Origin: Roseococcus thiosulfatophilus
GTDB lineage: Bacteria; Pseudomonadota; Alphaproteobacteria; Acetobacterales; Acetobacteraceae
DNA: 64,000 nucleotides
Direction: 5' to 3'
Assembly (NCBI RefSeq): GCF_017311575.1
Contig: NZ_JAFFQY010000061.1
Span: forward strand, 1 to 64,000
Made by a program: the position numbers and the translations under genes. The notes under the pieces were generated by a model that worked only from the letters and a program-made list of their open reading frames with translations, was not told where the DNA came from and made no database searches. Shown here one piece after another: positions 9,051 through 18,461 of this stretch. Position 1 is the stretch's first letter. Every line of letters starts with the position of its first letter.

Positions 9051-9640
9051 GGGGCGGCGTCCTTTGGCATCACGGCCTCGCCCAGGGTCTGCATGAGGCG
9101 GTTGGCATTGGCGAACATCGCGACCGACATGGCAATGTCCAGGATCTGCGCGTCCTCCAGCCCCTGTTCGCGCAGCCGGGCCACATCGGCGTCGGTGGCG
9201 GCGGAGGGGGTGGCGGCCAGCTTCACCGCGAAATCCACGATGGCGCGGGGGCGGGCCTCCATGGGCGTGTCCACGCCATCTTCCATCAGCCGGGCCATCA
9301 GCGCCGGATCGCCCTTCATCTGCACATAGCGCAGCGCATGGACGGAGGCGCAGTAGGGGCAGCCGTTCAGGCGCGATTCGGCGGTCGCGGCCAGTTCGCG
9401 CTCGGCGCGCGAGGCGCCGCGCGGCCCGTACATGATGGTGTTGAACAGCTTGGAGCGCTGGCGCAGCACCTCAGCCTCCTGCACCAGCAGCAGGTAGTAG
9501 GGGTTTTCCTTGGCCTTGGGGTGGCTTTCCTCCAGCACCTTGATCTCGTCGGGCGTCGCCTTGGCGAGGTCGAGGACGGGCACCCAGGAGGCCCAGTCCA
9601 GGCTTTGCATGGGGAAGCCGAAATCATGGGTGGACGGCAT
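9047..9640 (-). CDS. AhpD-like alkylhydroperoxidase (CMD) domain protein, Avi_7169 type
   Basis: A 197-residue carboxymuconolactone-decarboxylase-fold protein with a complete AhpD-type redox motif: Cys94-P-Y-Cys97 followed by His101. This resembles the peroxidase-related family named after Avi_7169. I start it at the ATG at 9640, which overlaps the stop of the next CMD gene; the longer reading frame upstream is the antisense shadow of that gene. Likely role is thiol-dependent reduction of a peroxide or acting on the product of the neighbouring flavoprotein (inference). Confidence 0.85.
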   Translation of the reverse strand: MPSTHDFGFPMQSLDWASWVPVLDLAKATPDEIKVLEESHPKAKENPYYLLLVQEAEVLRQRSKLFNTIMYGPRGASRAERELAATAESRLNGCPYCASVHALRYVQMKGDPALMARLMEDGVDTPMEARPRAIVDFAVKLAATPSAATDADVARLREQGLEDAQILDIAMSVAMFANANRLMQTLGEAVMPKDAAP

Positions 9641-10065
9641 CAGGCGCGCTCCAGCAGGCGGAAGGTGGCCAGCATCCGGGCCATGAAGTTCATGTGCGCC
9701 ACGAGCTGCGACAGCATCACCACGTCGCGCGGCGCGAGGCCCGCCTCGGCCAGCGCCTGCACGGCGGCGGGCGTGGCCCGGTCGGGGCGCTTCGTCAGCA
9801 TCTCGGCATGGGCGAGCAGCGCGGGCAGGCGGGGCGAGGCCGCGGCGCGGGCGGCGTGGTGCGCGGCCAAGGCGGGCTCGTTGTTCCACTCGGCGACGGC
9901 CTGGGCGATGGCGTGGCGCTCGGCGGCCGAAAGCCCGCTCTCGCCTTCGAAGATCGCGGCCTCGCTGCCGGCCACGGCGGCACGCACATCGGGGCGCAGG
10001 GCGCGGAGCCCGTCGAGGCGGCTGCCGGGCTGGATGCCGGCGAGTTCGTCCAGCAGGTCACGCAT
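9640..10065 (-). CDS. CMD-fold protein without cysteines, Avi_7170 type
   Basis: A 141-residue all-helical CMD-like protein with no cysteine at all, so it cannot carry out the C-x-x-C chemistry of its partner. It matches the pattern of the CMD family named after Avi_7170, members of which sit beside an Avi_7169-type peroxidase, as here. The ATG at 10065 overlaps the stop of the flavoprotein gene (TGATG); a GTG immediately before it is an alternative start. The two CMD proteins may form a hetero-oligomer, with this subunit structural or substrate-binding (inference). Confidence 0.78.
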   Translation of the reverse strand: MRDLLDELAGIQPGSRLDGLRALRPDVRAAVAGSEAAIFEGESGLSAAERHAIAQAVAEWNNEPALAAHHAARAAASPRLPALLAHAEMLTKRPDRATPAAVQALAEAGLAPRDVVMLSQLVAHMNFMARMLATFRLLERA

Positions 10066-11516
10066 CACTTGGGTTCCATTCCTCGCGGCACATAGAAGGG
10101 TGTGCTTTCCAGTTCGGGTTCGTCAAATGCCTGGAGCGCCTCGCGGATCGTGGGCCATTCCGCCTGCATCAGCGCGCGCAAGATGGCCTGGGCCACCCGC
10201 TCACCCGCCACCATGACGCCCGGAATGTCGCTGGAGATGGCGCCCAGCGACGCGATGGCGCCATGGTTCATCAGATGGATGCGGCCCAGTTCCGCGGGCG
10301 CGCCCTCGCCGCGCGGCAGCAATTCGAAGCCCGGGCCGAGGAAGGGGAAGGCCGCGAGGTCCGGCCGCGCCTCGGCACCCGCGACCACGTCGCCGAAGCG
10401 CCGCGCGTGCGGGGCGAAGCGGGCGAGTTCAGGCACATGGTCCAGATCCACGCGATAGCCCGTGGCGACCACCAGGTAGTCATGCGCCACCTCGCGCGGG
10501 GTCTCGCCGCCCAGCGACAGCACGACCTGGTCACCCTCGCGCCGCGCGCCCAGCGTGGGCGCGCCGAAGACGATGGAGAAACCCTTCAGCCGCAGCGCGC
10601 GATGCACCGTCTCGTGCGGCGGCGGGGAGCGCACGTCGAGCATGTAGCCCATCAGCTCCCAGCGCTGCTCGGGCGTCAGCGCGTCCCAGCCGTGGAAATA
10701 GTGCGGGCCGGTGCTGCCGCGGCCCTTGTTGATCTGCGGCAGCGACTTCGCGCGCACATAGAGCGTGGCGGAGGCCGCGCCGCGTTCCAGCGCCGTCGCC
10801 GCATTGTCCCAGGCCGAGGCGCCGGCGCCGATCACGCCCAGCGACTTGCCCACCAGCGGCGCGAAGTCCAGCGGCTCGCAGGCCTGGATGGCGAGGTCGG
10901 GCACCAGGGAGAGCGGCACGAAGGAGGGCCAGACCAGCCCGCCCGCGCCCGCGCGGCCAGTCGCCAGCACGACATGCCGCGCCAGCAGCGTCTGCGGCCC
11001 CGCGGGTGTCTCGACGGCCACCCGCAGCAGCCCGTCCTCCGGCGCCACATCGGACACGCGCACGCCATGGCGCACGGGCAGTTCCAGCACACGCTGCAGC
11101 CAGGAGAGGTAGTCCTGCCACATGGCGTTGGGGATCTTGTAGAGCGCCTCCCACGCCTCCGGCCCGAAGCGGTCCTCGTGCCAGGCGCGGAAGGTGAGCG
11201 AGGGAATGCCCAGGCAAGGACCCGGCAGCGTCTTGGGTGAGCGCAGCGTGTCCATGCGCGCCGTCGTCATCCAGGGGCCCTCGCGCCCCGGCTCCCGCGC
11301 CTCCAGCACCGCGATGTTGCGGATGCCGCGATGGGTCAGTGCGCCCGCGGCGGCGATGCCGTTCATGCCCGCACCCACCACCACCACGTCCAGCACGGCC
11401 TCGCCTTGGCGGGCGCGCGGCGGCACCCAGTTGCGGGGGGGCAGGTTCAGGAATTCGAGGTCCCGGCGAACCCGTGCCTCCAGCGCCCCTTCGGCCAGGC
11501 GTGTGGTCTGGTTCAT
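10065..11516 (-). CDS. FAD/NAD(P)-binding oxidoreductase, flavin monooxygenase-like
   Basis: A 483-residue flavoprotein with two dinucleotide-binding folds: G-A-G-M-N-G at residues 48-53 for FAD and G-A-G-A-S-A near 230-235 for NAD(P), plus V-V-A-T-G-Y before the C-terminal part. Layout is that of class B monooxygenases, though I do not see the classical FMO/BVMO fingerprint. The start at 11516 is favoured over an upstream in-frame ATG because GAGGA stands seven bases before it. It is the first gene of the flavoprotein-CMD-CMD-aminotransferase operon and probably supplies the oxidised or peroxide product handled by the CMD proteins. Confidence 0.82.
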   Translation of the reverse strand: MNQTTRLAEGALEARVRRDLEFLNLPPRNWVPPRARQGEAVLDVVVVGAGMNGIAAAGALTHRGIRNIAVLEAREPGREGPWMTTARMDTLRSPKTLPGPCLGIPSLTFRAWHEDRFGPEAWEALYKIPNAMWQDYLSWLQRVLELPVRHGVRVSDVAPEDGLLRVAVETPAGPQTLLARHVVLATGRAGAGGLVWPSFVPLSLVPDLAIQACEPLDFAPLVGKSLGVIGAGASAWDNAATALERGAASATLYVRAKSLPQINKGRGSTGPHYFHGWDALTPEQRWELMGYMLDVRSPPPHETVHRALRLKGFSIVFGAPTLGARREGDQVVLSLGGETPREVAHDYLVVATGYRVDLDHVPELARFAPHARRFGDVVAGAEARPDLAAFPFLGPGFELLPRGEGAPAELGRIHLMNHGAIASLGAISSDIPGVMVAGERVAQAILRALMQAEWPTIREALQAFDEPELESTPFYVPRGMEPK

Positions 11517-11679
11517 GCGGCGTCCTCGGGCCAGGGGCGGAATTGCTGCATCGCGGCACTCTGTCACCGCCCCCCTGCCCTGTCCATGCGACGGGGTACG
11601 GTCAGGGTGGGGACCAGCGTCTCAGGGGCGTGGCGGAGACGACCGCCCGCCATCACGGCGGCGTAGGATTGTCACGCGG

Positions 11680-12384
11680 TCAGGCATAGGAAATCCAGCC
11701 ACGCCAGGTGAACGCCGCATAGAAGAGGGCGATGTCAGAGAAGCCAGCATCGCGCAGGATGGCTTCGTCCTGCCCGGGGCTCAGCATCGGCAGATGCGCG
11801 TCAACCGAATTGCTCATCTTCTTGACTTGCTCGGGGTCAGTCCCCGATGCGAGAGCGAAAGCGGCATATCGGGACAGCCAGAGGCGGCGCGCGCTTCCGT
11901 CCTGCGGAAAACTGATGTGCGCCACCACGAAGGGCGCGCCGGGCTTGAGACGCCGGCGAAGCTCACGCAGCGTTCGCACGCGTTCCCCGGCTTCCAGGAA
12001 ATGCAGGGTCAGGAGACAGGTGGCTGCGTCGAACGGCCCCTCGGGCGCATTCTCGATATAGCCTTCGCAGAAGGTGACGCGTGACGCGTCCGGACCGAGC
12101 ACGCGCCGCGCCTCGTCCAGCATGGCGGCCGCCGGATCCACGCCCACGAAGGTCCAGCCGGGATGCGCCTGCGCCATGGCCCGCAGCTCGAGACCGCCGC
12201 CCGCGCCGAGCACCAGCACACGCGCATCCGCGGCGGCCCGCTCCGCGACCAGGATCGCCATCATGCGGTGGAGGTCGGCCATGCCCGGCACGAAGCGCGA
12301 TACCCCGTCGCCATATAGCCTTGCGTGGTCAGGCGCGTTGAAGGAAGCCAGCAGCGCCTGCTTCGTGATGTTGTCATGCGCCAT
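11680..12384 (-). CDS. class I SAM-dependent methyltransferase
   Basis: A 234-residue methyltransferase with SAM motif [10 protein letters not shown], the acidic residue after strand 2 (G-V-D-P), and a strand-4 region ([12 protein letters not shown]). No substrate-specific motif is recognised. Its start overlaps the end of the Rrf2 regulator gene upstream by 11 bases, so the two are translationally coupled and the regulator probably controls it. Confidence 0.85.
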   Translation of the reverse strand: MAHDNITKQALLASFNAPDHARLYGDGVSRFVPGMADLHRMMAILVAERAAADARVLVLGAGGGLELRAMAQAHPGWTFVGVDPAAAMLDEARRVLGPDASRVTFCEGYIENAPEGPFDAATCLLTLHFLEAGERVRTLRELRRRLKPGAPFVVAHISFPQDGSARRLWLSRYAAFALASGTDPEQVKKMSNSVDAHLPMLSPGQDEAILRDAGFSDIALFYAAFTWRGWISYA

Positions 12385-12838
12385 GAACCGTCTCCAGATC
12401 GCAGGATTGCGGGTGCGCGGCCAACCGGGCGCGGAGGTCGGCGCGGAGCTGAGCCAGCGTCACCGACGCGAACCGCGCCAGCAGCATCGCCTCGGCCTCC
12501 TCGAAGGCGCGCCCCAAGGCGTCGTTGACCGCCTGCTCCACCAGGCAGCCGGGTGCTTCGGTCCGATTCCCGATAGCCAGAAGCACAGGCTCTCCCAGTG
12601 CCTCGTGAACGTCGCGCAAGGTGAGCTGCGAGAGATCGCAGGCAAGGGTCCAGCCGCCCCCGTGCCCCTTCTCCGACCGGACATAACCGCGCTCACGCAA
12701 GCCGGCCATGATGCGGCGAATCACCACCGGATTGGTTTGCATGGCCTTTGCCAGCACTTCGGATGTCGTGGGGCCGTCCTGCTCGGCCATGTGCAGGAGC
12801 ACATGCAGCAGGCCCGAAAGTCGACTGTCGCGCCTCAT
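12374..12838 (-). CDS. Rrf2-family transcriptional regulator
   Basis: A 154-residue winged-helix regulator: the N-terminal HTH spans about residues 20-65 (ending [12 protein letters not shown]), followed by the G-H-G-G-G-W wing typical of Rrf2. It lacks the three closely spaced Cys of IscR/NsrR; Cys residues are isolated (one in G-C-L-V-E-Q), as in cluster-free members such as YwnA. The start at 12838 is chosen because reading further upstream would run through the tRNA gene. An AT-rich palindrome directly upstream is a probable autoregulatory site. Confidence 0.88.
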   Translation of the reverse strand: MRRDSRLSGLLHVLLHMAEQDGPTTSEVLAKAMQTNPVVIRRIMAGLRERGYVRSEKGHGGGWTLACDLSQLTLRDVHEALGEPVLLAIGNRTEAPGCLVEQAVNDALGRAFEEAEAMLLARFASVTLAQLRADLRARLAAHPQSCDLETVHGA

Positions 12839-12840
12839 GT

Positions 12841-12860
12841 AATATGATATATTATATGAC
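12841..12860 (-). promoter_or_regulatory. AT-rich promoter/operator of the Rrf2-methyltransferase pair
   Basis: A 20-base AT island in very GC-rich DNA, starting three bases upstream of the Rrf2 start. On the minus strand it contains a perfect TATAAT (12856-12851), and on the plus strand ATATA-T-TATAT (12847-12857) is a perfect odd palindrome. No good -35 is present at 16-18 bp. Overlap of a -10 element and palindrome suits repression by the Rrf2 product. Confidence 0.5.
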
Positions 12861-12971
12861 TTCGCAAAAGGCAACGCACCGCCGCAACGGGGCGATAAAG
12901 CGTTCGGCGGCGTTTCGCAGGGATGATCAAGACACGGCCATCGGCACGGGATGGCCTGAAGCGGTGTGAAA

Positions 12972-13047
12972 TGGCGCGCCCGGGAAGATTCGAACTCCCA
13001 ACCCTCAGATCCGTAGTCTGATGCTCTATCCATTGAGCTACGGGCGC
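12972..13047 (-). tRNA. tRNA-Arg (anticodon ACG), CCA encoded
   Basis: A full cloverleaf reads on the minus strand: acceptor GCGCCCG/CGGGCGC, D-arm GCTC/GAGC, anticodon stem TCAGA/TCTGA with loop CTACGGA (anticodon ACG), five-base variable region, T-arm GGGAG/CTTCC with TTCGAAT loop, discriminator G and encoded CCA (TGG at 12972-12974). Length 76. ACG reads CGN Arg codons after A34 deamination. Confidence 0.96.
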
Positions 13048-13092
13048 TGGCCGTGACGGGGGAGTTACCGTCCCTCGTGCGGAAGTGCAAGC

Positions 13093-13127
13093 CCCGGGCC
13101 CCGCGCTTTCTGCGCATCAGGCCCGGG
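13093..13127 (-). terminator. possible hairpin downstream of leuB
   Basis: Seven-base arms CCCGGGC/GCCCGGG (13093-13099 and 13121-13127) with an inner GCGC/GCGC pairing, between the leuB stop and tRNA-Arg. No T-run follows, so it is at best a weak or Rho-assisted terminator. Confidence 0.35.
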
Positions 13128-13139
13128 TTTCGCGCTGTT

Positions 13140-14252
13140 TCAGTTGGCGAGCTTCTCCAGCTCGCGCACCACGCTCTCGCCCATCACGCTGGTGCTGACG
13201 CGGGCCATACCGGGCTGCATGATGTCGGCCGTACGCAGGCCGCCGCCCAGCACCTTTTCCACCGCCGTCTCGATCAGCTTCGCGTCCTCCTCCATGCCGA
13301 AGGAGATTCGCAGCAGCATGGCAAAGGAAAGGATCTGCGCGGAAGGATTCGCGACCCCCTTCCCCGCGATGTCCGGCGCCGAGCCATGGATGGGTTCATA
13401 CAGCGCATGCCGCTTGCCCGAGGGCTGCACCGCCCCCAGCGTCGCCGAGGGCAGCATGCCGAGCGAACCCGTCAGCGCCGCCGCCAGATCCGACAGCACA
13501 TCGCCGAACAGGTTCGAACCCAGGATCACGTCGAACTGCTTGGGGCGCGAGCAGAGCTGCATGGCCGCGTTGTCGGCATACATGTGTTCGAGCTGCACGT
13601 CCGGATATTCAGCCTTGTGCACCTCGCTCACCACGGCGCGCCAGAGGCGGCCCGACTGCATGACGTTGGCCTTCTCGGTGCTGGTCACCTTGTTGCGGCG
13701 CTGGCGGGCCAGGTCGAAGGCCACGCGGGCCACCCGGGCGATCTCGTCCTCGGAATAGACCTCGGTATCAATGCCCACGCGCTTGCCGGCGCTGTCGGTG
13801 TGGATGCCGCGCGGCTCGCCGAAATAGATGCCGCCCGTGCTCTCGCGCACGATCATGATGTCGAGGCCGCGCACCACATCGGGCTTGAGGCTGGAGGCAT
13901 CCACCAAGGGGTCCAGCACCACGGCGGGGCGGAGGTTGGCGAAGAGACCCAGCTCCTTGCGCAGCCGCAGGATGCCGAGTTCCGGCCGCTGCTCGAAGGG
14001 CAGGCCATCCCATTTCGGGCCGCCCACGCTGCCGAAGAGCACGGCATCCGCCTCGCGCGCGGCTTCGAGGGTGGCATCCGGGCAGGGCTGGCCGGTGGCG
14101 TCAATCGCGGCGCCGCCGACCAGGCCCTCATCAATGCTGAAGCGGGCGGCGCGGCGGTGCTCCATCCAGTCGATGACGCGGCGGACCTCGCGCATCACCT
14201 CGGGGCCGATGCCGTCACCAGGCAGGACGAGAAGCTTCTTGTTCGCGGACAT
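13140..14252 (-). CDS. leuB: 3-isopropylmalate dehydrogenase
   Basis: Third enzyme of leucine synthesis: NAD-dependent oxidative decarboxylation of 3-isopropylmalate. The 370-residue protein shows L-P-G-D-G-I-G-P-E at the N-terminus, [10 protein letters not shown] in the substrate loop, and the [10 protein letters not shown] signature. The ATG at 14252 is preferred to an in-frame GTG at 14264 because GGAG lies just before it. It forms the leuC-leuD-leuB run on the minus strand and is distinct from the tartrate-type paralogue at 49045. Confidence 0.96.
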   Translation of the reverse strand: MSANKKLLVLPGDGIGPEVMREVRRVIDWMEHRRAARFSIDEGLVGGAAIDATGQPCPDATLEAAREADAVLFGSVGGPKWDGLPFEQRPELGILRLRKELGLFANLRPAVVLDPLVDASSLKPDVVRGLDIMIVRESTGGIYFGEPRGIHTDSAGKRVGIDTEVYSEDEIARVARVAFDLARQRRNKVTSTEKANVMQSGRLWRAVVSEVHKAEYPDVQLEHMYADNAAMQLCSRPKQFDVILGSNLFGDVLSDLAAALTGSLGMLPSATLGAVQPSGKRHALYEPIHGSAPDIAGKGVANPSAQILSFAMLLRISFGMEEDAKLIETAVEKVLGGGLRTADIMQPGMARVSTSVMGESVVRELEKLAN

Positions 14253-14334
14253 TTCTTTCTCCACCGCCCTGCATCAGCCGCCACACCAACCCTGACGCCG
14301 GGCGGTGGGGGCCGAGGCCCGGGCGGGCTTCAGG

Positions 14335-14946
14335 TTAGGCGTAGAGCCAGGGCTGGGCCGCCCGCTGGCGGGCCTCGAAATCATCGATGGCGGGCTTGTG
14401 CTGCATGGTCTGGCCGATGTCGTCGAGGCCGTTCAGCAGCAGGTGCTTGCGGAAGGGGTCCACCTCGAAGGGGATTTCCTCGCCGCTCGGGCGCACCACC
14501 ACCTGGCGCTCCAAATCCACTGTGATGCGGGCGTTGCCGCCCAGCTTGGCGTCCTCCATCAGCGCCGCGCAGATTTCGCGCGGCAGCTTCACGGGCAGGA
14601 TGCCGTTCTTGAAGCTGTTGTTGTGGAAGATGTCCGCGAAGTCGGGCGCGATCACGCAGCGGATTCCGAAGTCGAGCAGCGCCCAGGGCGCGTGTTCGCG
14701 CGAAGAACCGCAGCCGAAATTCTCGAAGGCGATGAGGATTTCGGCGTGCCGGTAAGGGGCCTGGTTCAGCACGAAGTCGGGGTTCTCGTTCCCCTTCTCG
14801 TCATAGCGGAAATTGGCGAAGAGGCTCTTGCCCAGCCCCGTGCGCGCGATGGTCTTGAGGAAGCGCGCGGGGATGATCTGGTCCGTGTCCACATTGGCCT
14901 TGGGCAGCGGTGCCGCCACCCCGGTCAGCGTCGTGAAGGGCTTCAT
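14335..14946 (-). CDS. leuD: 3-isopropylmalate dehydratase small subunit
   Basis: Small (swivelling) subunit of isopropylmalate isomerase, 203 residues, with the [10 protein letters not shown] motif and the early D-T-D-Q-I-I-P-A-R substrate-loop motif. It pairs with LeuC, encoded three bases upstream on the same strand, to convert 2- to 3-isopropylmalate. Confidence 0.96.
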   Translation of the reverse strand: MKPFTTLTGVAAPLPKANVDTDQIIPARFLKTIARTGLGKSLFANFRYDEKGNENPDFVLNQAPYRHAEILIAFENFGCGSSREHAPWALLDFGIRCVIAPDFADIFHNNSFKNGILPVKLPREICAALMEDAKLGGNARITVDLERQVVVRPSGEEIPFEVDPFRKHLLLNGLDDIGQTMQHKPAIDDFEARQRAAQPWLYA

Positions 14947-14949
14947 GGC

Positions 14950-16380
14950 TCAGTGGCTCCCCTGCGGCTGGTAGTCGCGCACATCGGCCAGATGGCCGGC
15001 CAAAGCGGCGGCGGTGGCCATGGCGGGCGAGAGCAGGTGCGTGCGCCCGCCCGGCCCCTGCCGCCCCTCGAAATTGCGGTTGGAGGTGGAGGCGCAGCGC
15101 TGCCCCGGCGTCAGCTTGTCCGGGTTCATGCCGAGGCACATCGAGCACCCGGCCTCGCGCCATTCGAAACCGGCCTCGGTCAGGATGCGGTCCAGCCCCT
15201 CCGCCTCGGCCTGCTGCTTGATAAGGCCGGAGCCCGGCACCACCATGGCGCGCACGCCGTCCGCCACCTTGCGGCCCTTGGCGATGGCGGCGGCGACGCG
15301 GATGTCCTCGATGCGGCTGTTGGTGCAGCTGCCGATAAAGACCACGTCCACCTTGAGGTCCGTCAGCTTCTGGCCGGGCGTCAGACCCATGTACTGGATC
15401 ATGCGCTCAAGCTGGGCGCGGCGCGTCTCATTGGGCGCCTCGGCGGGGTTGGGGACGGTGGCGGTGATGGGCGCCACATCCTCGGGGCTGGTGCCCCAGG
15501 AGACCATGGGCGCAATCTCGGCCGCGTCGAGGAACACTTCCTTGTCGAACACCGCGCCGGGGTCGGACGGCAGGGTGGACCACCAGGCGACGGCGCGGTC
15601 GAAGGCCTCGCCCTTGGGCGCGTGGGGGCGGCCCTTCACATAGTCGAAGGTCGTCTGATCGGGGGCCACCATGCCGGCGCGGGCCCCGGCCTCGATGGAC
15701 ATGTTGCAGACGGTCATGCGGCCGGCCATGTCGAGGGCGCGGATGGCCTCGCCGGCGAATTCGATGACATGCCCCGTGCCGCCCGCGGTGCCGATCTTGC
15801 CGATGATGGCGAGCACGATGTCCTTGGCGGTGCAGCCGAGCGGCAGCTTGCCGTCCACCGTCACCCGCATGTTCTTGGCCGGCTTCTGCAGCAGCGTCTG
15901 CGTGGCCAGCACATGCTCCACCTCGCTGGTGCCGATGCCGAAGGCCAGCGCGCCCATCGCGCCATGGGTGGAGGTGTGGCTGTCCCCGCACACGATCGTC
16001 ATGCCCGGGAGCGAGAGCCCCTGCTCCGGCCCGATGACATGCACGATGCCCTGCCGCGCATCGAGCAGCGGGATATAGGGCACGCCGAACTCGACGACGT
16101 TCTTCTCCAGCGTCTCGACCTGCACGCGGCTCTCGGGGTCGGTGATGCCGGTGCGGCGGCTGCTGTCGGTCGCGATGTTGTGGTCCACCACGGCGATGGT
16201 GGCATCCGGCCGGCGCACGGGGCGGCCGGCGACGCGCAGCCCTTCGAAGGCCTGGGGGCTGGTCACTTCATGGACGAGGTGGCGGTCGATGTAGAGAAGC
16301 GCCGTGCCATCGGGCAGCGTCTCGACGACGTGGTGCGCCCAGATCTTGTCGAAGAGTGTGCGGGGCCTGTTCTCGGCCAT
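14950..16380 (-). CDS. leuC: 3-isopropylmalate dehydratase large subunit
   Basis: Aconitase-family large subunit of 476 residues binding a 4Fe-4S cluster through Cys in G-S-C-T-N-S-R and the later C-S-M-C-L-G motif. [11 protein letters not shown] is also visible. I start it at the ATG at 16380, preceded by GGGGGAAG; the longer frame upstream reads back towards the rplS terminator and is unlikely. Followed directly by leuD. Confidence 0.95.
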   Translation of the reverse strand: MAENRPRTLFDKIWAHHVVETLPDGTALLYIDRHLVHEVTSPQAFEGLRVAGRPVRRPDATIAVVDHNIATDSSRRTGITDPESRVQVETLEKNVVEFGVPYIPLLDARQGIVHVIGPEQGLSLPGMTIVCGDSHTSTHGAMGALAFGIGTSEVEHVLATQTLLQKPAKNMRVTVDGKLPLGCTAKDIVLAIIGKIGTAGGTGHVIEFAGEAIRALDMAGRMTVCNMSIEAGARAGMVAPDQTTFDYVKGRPHAPKGEAFDRAVAWWSTLPSDPGAVFDKEVFLDAAEIAPMVSWGTSPEDVAPITATVPNPAEAPNETRRAQLERMIQYMGLTPGQKLTDLKVDVVFIGSCTNSRIEDIRVAAAIAKGRKVADGVRAMVVPGSGLIKQQAEAEGLDRILTEAGFEWREAGCSMCLGMNPDKLTPGQRCASTSNRNFEGRQGPGGRTHLLSPAMATAAALAGHLADVRDYQPQGSH

Positions 16381-16411
16381 GGTGCTTCCCCCGGAAGTGA
16401 TCGTCACAGTC

Positions 16412-16441
16412 AAAAAAGGCCGCGCCTTGCGGCGCGGCCTT
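16412..16441 (-). terminator. Rho-independent terminator after rplS
   Basis: Perfect 11-bp stem (16416-16426 with 16431-16441, AAGGCCGCGCC pairing GGCGCGGCCTT) and a four-base loop, followed on the minus strand by six T (16417-16412). It separates the ribosomal protein/RNA-processing operon from leuCDB, which therefore needs its own promoter in the short gap. Confidence 0.9.
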
Positions 16442-16448
16442 GGAAGGC

Positions 16449-16844
16449 TCAGCCCTCGGTGGCCGGCGTGTCCTTGGCGCCGCGCAGCCCCAGCTTCTCG
16501 GCGATGCGGGCCGACTTGCCCGTGCGGCCGCGCAGGTAATAGAGCTTCGCGCGCCGCACCTTGCCGCGCCGCACCACCGTGATCTCGGCGATGGCGGGCG
16601 AATGCAGCGGGAACACGCGCTCCACACCCTCGCCATAGGAGAGCTTGCGCACGGTGAAGTTGCTGTGCAGGCCGCGGTTGGAGCGCGCGATCACCACGCC
16701 CTCATAGGCCTGGGTGCGGACGCGCTCGCCCTCCACCACCTTCACCATCACGCGCACCGTGTCACCGGCGTCGAATTCCGGCACGGGGCGGGCGGCGACG
16801 AGCTTGGCCTTCTGCTCGGCGTCGAACTGCTGCAACAGGTTCAT
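16449..16844 (-). CDS. rplS: 50S ribosomal protein L19
   Basis: L19 of 131 residues with the conserved F-D-A-G-D-T-V-R-V start of the barrel, E-G-V-V-I-A-R and the [11 protein letters not shown] motif. Basic tail rich in Arg/Lys. It is the last gene of rpsP-rimM-trmD-rplS and is followed by a strong terminator. Confidence 0.97.
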   Translation of the reverse strand: MNLLQQFDAEQKAKLVAARPVPEFDAGDTVRVMVKVVEGERVRTQAYEGVVIARSNRGLHSNFTVRKLSYGEGVERVFPLHSPAIAEITVVRRGKVRRAKLYYLRGRTGKSARIAEKLGLRGAKDTPATEG

Positions 16845-16867
16845 CGGTCAGTCCTTTCTCAATTCAT

Positions 16868-17575
16868 CTAGGCCGCGGCGGCGCCGGCGGCAATGCGGTT
16901 CCACAGATCAGGCCGCCGCTCACGCGTCGCGGCCTCGGCTTGTTCGCGGCGCCAGCGGGCCACCTCGGCGTGGTGGCCGGAGAGCAGCACGGGCGGCACG
17001 GCGCGGCCCTGCCATTCGGCGGGCCGGGTGTAGTGCGGGTATTCCAGCAGGCCGGCGGAGTGGCTTTCCTCCAGCGCGCTCTCGGCGCCGCCCATCACGC
17101 CGGGCAGCAGCCGCACGCAGGCATCGAGCAAGGTCAGCGCGGCCATCTCACCCCCGCTCAGCACATAGTCGCCGAGCGAGATCTCGCGCATGGCGCGCGC
17201 CTCGATCACGCGCTGGTCCACGCCCTCATAGCGGCCGCAGAGCAGCACCACGCCAGGCCCCGCCGCGATCTCCCGCACCAGCGCCTGGTCGAGCAGGCGC
17301 CCGCGCGGGGTGAGGTAGATGAGCGGGCGCGCGTCCCCCTCCGGCATGGCGGCCGCGATGGCCGCGTCCACCACATCGGGCCGCATCACCATCCCTGCCC
17401 CGCCGCCGAAGGGCGTATCGTCCACCGTGCGGTGGCGGTCACGCGCCTGGGCGCGGATGTCCTGGGCGTCGAGCCGCCAGATCCCCTCGCGCAGGGCACG
17501 CCCGGCGAGGGAAATGCCGAGCGGGCCCGGGAACATCTCGGGGAAGAGGGTGAGCGCCGTCGCGTGGAAGCTCAT
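16868..17575 (-). CDS. trmD: tRNA (guanine-N1-)-methyltransferase
   Basis: TrmD, 235 residues, methylates G37 of tRNAs to prevent frameshifting. SPOUT-knot motifs are present: [11 protein letters not shown] and [11 protein letters not shown], with the hydrophobic T-L-F-P-E-M-F-P start. It overlaps rimM by four bases and precedes rplS, the standard order. Confidence 0.96.
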   Translation of the reverse strand: MSFHATALTLFPEMFPGPLGISLAGRALREGIWRLDAQDIRAQARDRHRTVDDTPFGGGAGMVMRPDVVDAAIAAAMPEGDARPLIYLTPRGRLLDQALVREIAAGPGVVLLCGRYEGVDQRVIEARAMREISLGDYVLSGGEMAALTLLDACVRLLPGVMGGAESALEESHSAGLLEYPHYTRPAEWQGRAVPPVLLSGHHAEVARWRREQAEAATRERRPDLWNRIAAGAAAA

Positions 17576-18078
17576 GCCGCGTCCTCCGCACCGCCCGCCA
17601 CGCTTTCGGCGGGCGGGACGATGACGAGGCGCCGCGCCGCCACATCCACCACCGGCACCGCGGCGCGGGTGAAGGGGATGAGGCGCTCGGGCGGGCCGGA
17701 GAGCACCAGGAAGGCGCCACCGCCGTGGTCCTCGACCGCGCGCACCTCGCCCAGGCTGTCGCCCGCCTCGGTGACAGCGGCCATGCCCTGGAGGTCGGCG
17801 AGGTAGAACTCCTCCTCCTCCGGCGGCGGCAGCGCCTCGCGGGGAACGTAGAGCTTCGTGCCCGTCAGGCGCGCGGCGGCGTCGCGGTCGGTGATGCCTT
17901 CCACGCGGGCGAGATCGGCGGCGACCAGCGTCAGCACGAGGGTGCGGCCGGCCTCATCCACCAGCGGGCCATAGGCGGTGAGCCCCTCGGGCGCCGCGGC
18001 GAAGCTGCGGACGCGCACCAGGCCCCGCACGCCGTGCGGCCGCCCGATTTCGCCCAGCAGGATCATTCCCGCGCCCAT
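17572..18078 (-). CDS. rimM: ribosome maturation factor RimM
   Basis: RimM, 168 residues, assists 16S rRNA processing of the 30S head. The N-terminal domain shows [12 protein letters not shown] and the C-terminal PRC-barrel domain contains [10 protein letters not shown]. Two nearby ATGs (18078 and 18066) could initiate; the longer gives four extra residues. The gene is coupled to trmD by a four-base overlap. Confidence 0.93.
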   Translation of the reverse strand: MGAGMILLGEIGRPHGVRGLVRVRSFAAAPEGLTAYGPLVDEAGRTLVLTLVAADLARVEGITDRDAAARLTGTKLYVPREALPPPEEEEFYLADLQGMAAVTEAGDSLGEVRAVEDHGGGAFLVLSGPPERLIPFTRAAVPVVDVAARRLVIVPPAESVAGGAEDAA

Positions 18079-18104
18079 GGTGCCGCCCTATGCGCCCCCG
18101 TGCC

Positions 18105-18440
18105 TCAGCCGCGCGCGGCCGCGGCGGCGCGTTCCTGCGCCTTCTTCTTCGGCGCGGACTGGATGGGCTGCTCCTTGTAGACGGGCATGGGGATGATGCC
18201 GGCCTTGCCCAGGAACTTCGCCACGCGCTCGGTCGGCAGGGCGCCCTTGCCCACCCATTCGGCGATCTTCTCGTTCTGCAGCCGCACGCGGTCGGCGTGC
18301 TCGGCCGGCAGCATGGGGTTGTAGCTGCCCAGCTTCTCGATGAAGCGGCCGTCGCGCGGGCTGCGGCTGTCGGCCACCACGATGTGGTAGTAGGGGCGCT
18401 TCTTGGCGCCGGCGCGGGCGAGGCGGATCTTCAGGCCCAT
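18105..18440 (-). CDS. rpsP: 30S ribosomal protein S16
   Basis: S16 of 111 residues, starting M-G-L-K-I-R-L-A-R and containing [13 protein letters not shown] and the G-Y-N-P-equivalent S-Y-N-P-M. The Lys/Ala-rich tail extends beyond the E. coli protein, as is common in alphaproteobacteria. It follows ffh by 21 bases and begins the rpsP-rimM-trmD-rplS run. Confidence 0.97.
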   Translation of the reverse strand: MGLKIRLARAGAKKRPYYHIVVADSRSPRDGRFIEKLGSYNPMLPAEHADRVRLQNEKIAEWVGKGALPTERVAKFLGKAGIIPMPVYKEQPIQSAPKKKAQERAAAAARG

Positions 18441-18461
18441 GAACTCACTTCTCCTGTCGGT

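Noticed and set aside
6525-9329. 934-residue open frame on the plus strand
   Set aside because: Antisense to the FkbM and aminotransferase genes, whose motifs are clear; no recognisable domain.
12839-13117. Upstream extension of the Rrf2 frame including [16 protein letters not shown]
   Set aside because: This peptide is the conceptual translation of tRNA-Arg on its own strand, a well-known annotation artefact.
14305-16539. 744-residue open frame on the plus strand
   Set aside because: Antisense to leuD, leuC and part of rplS.
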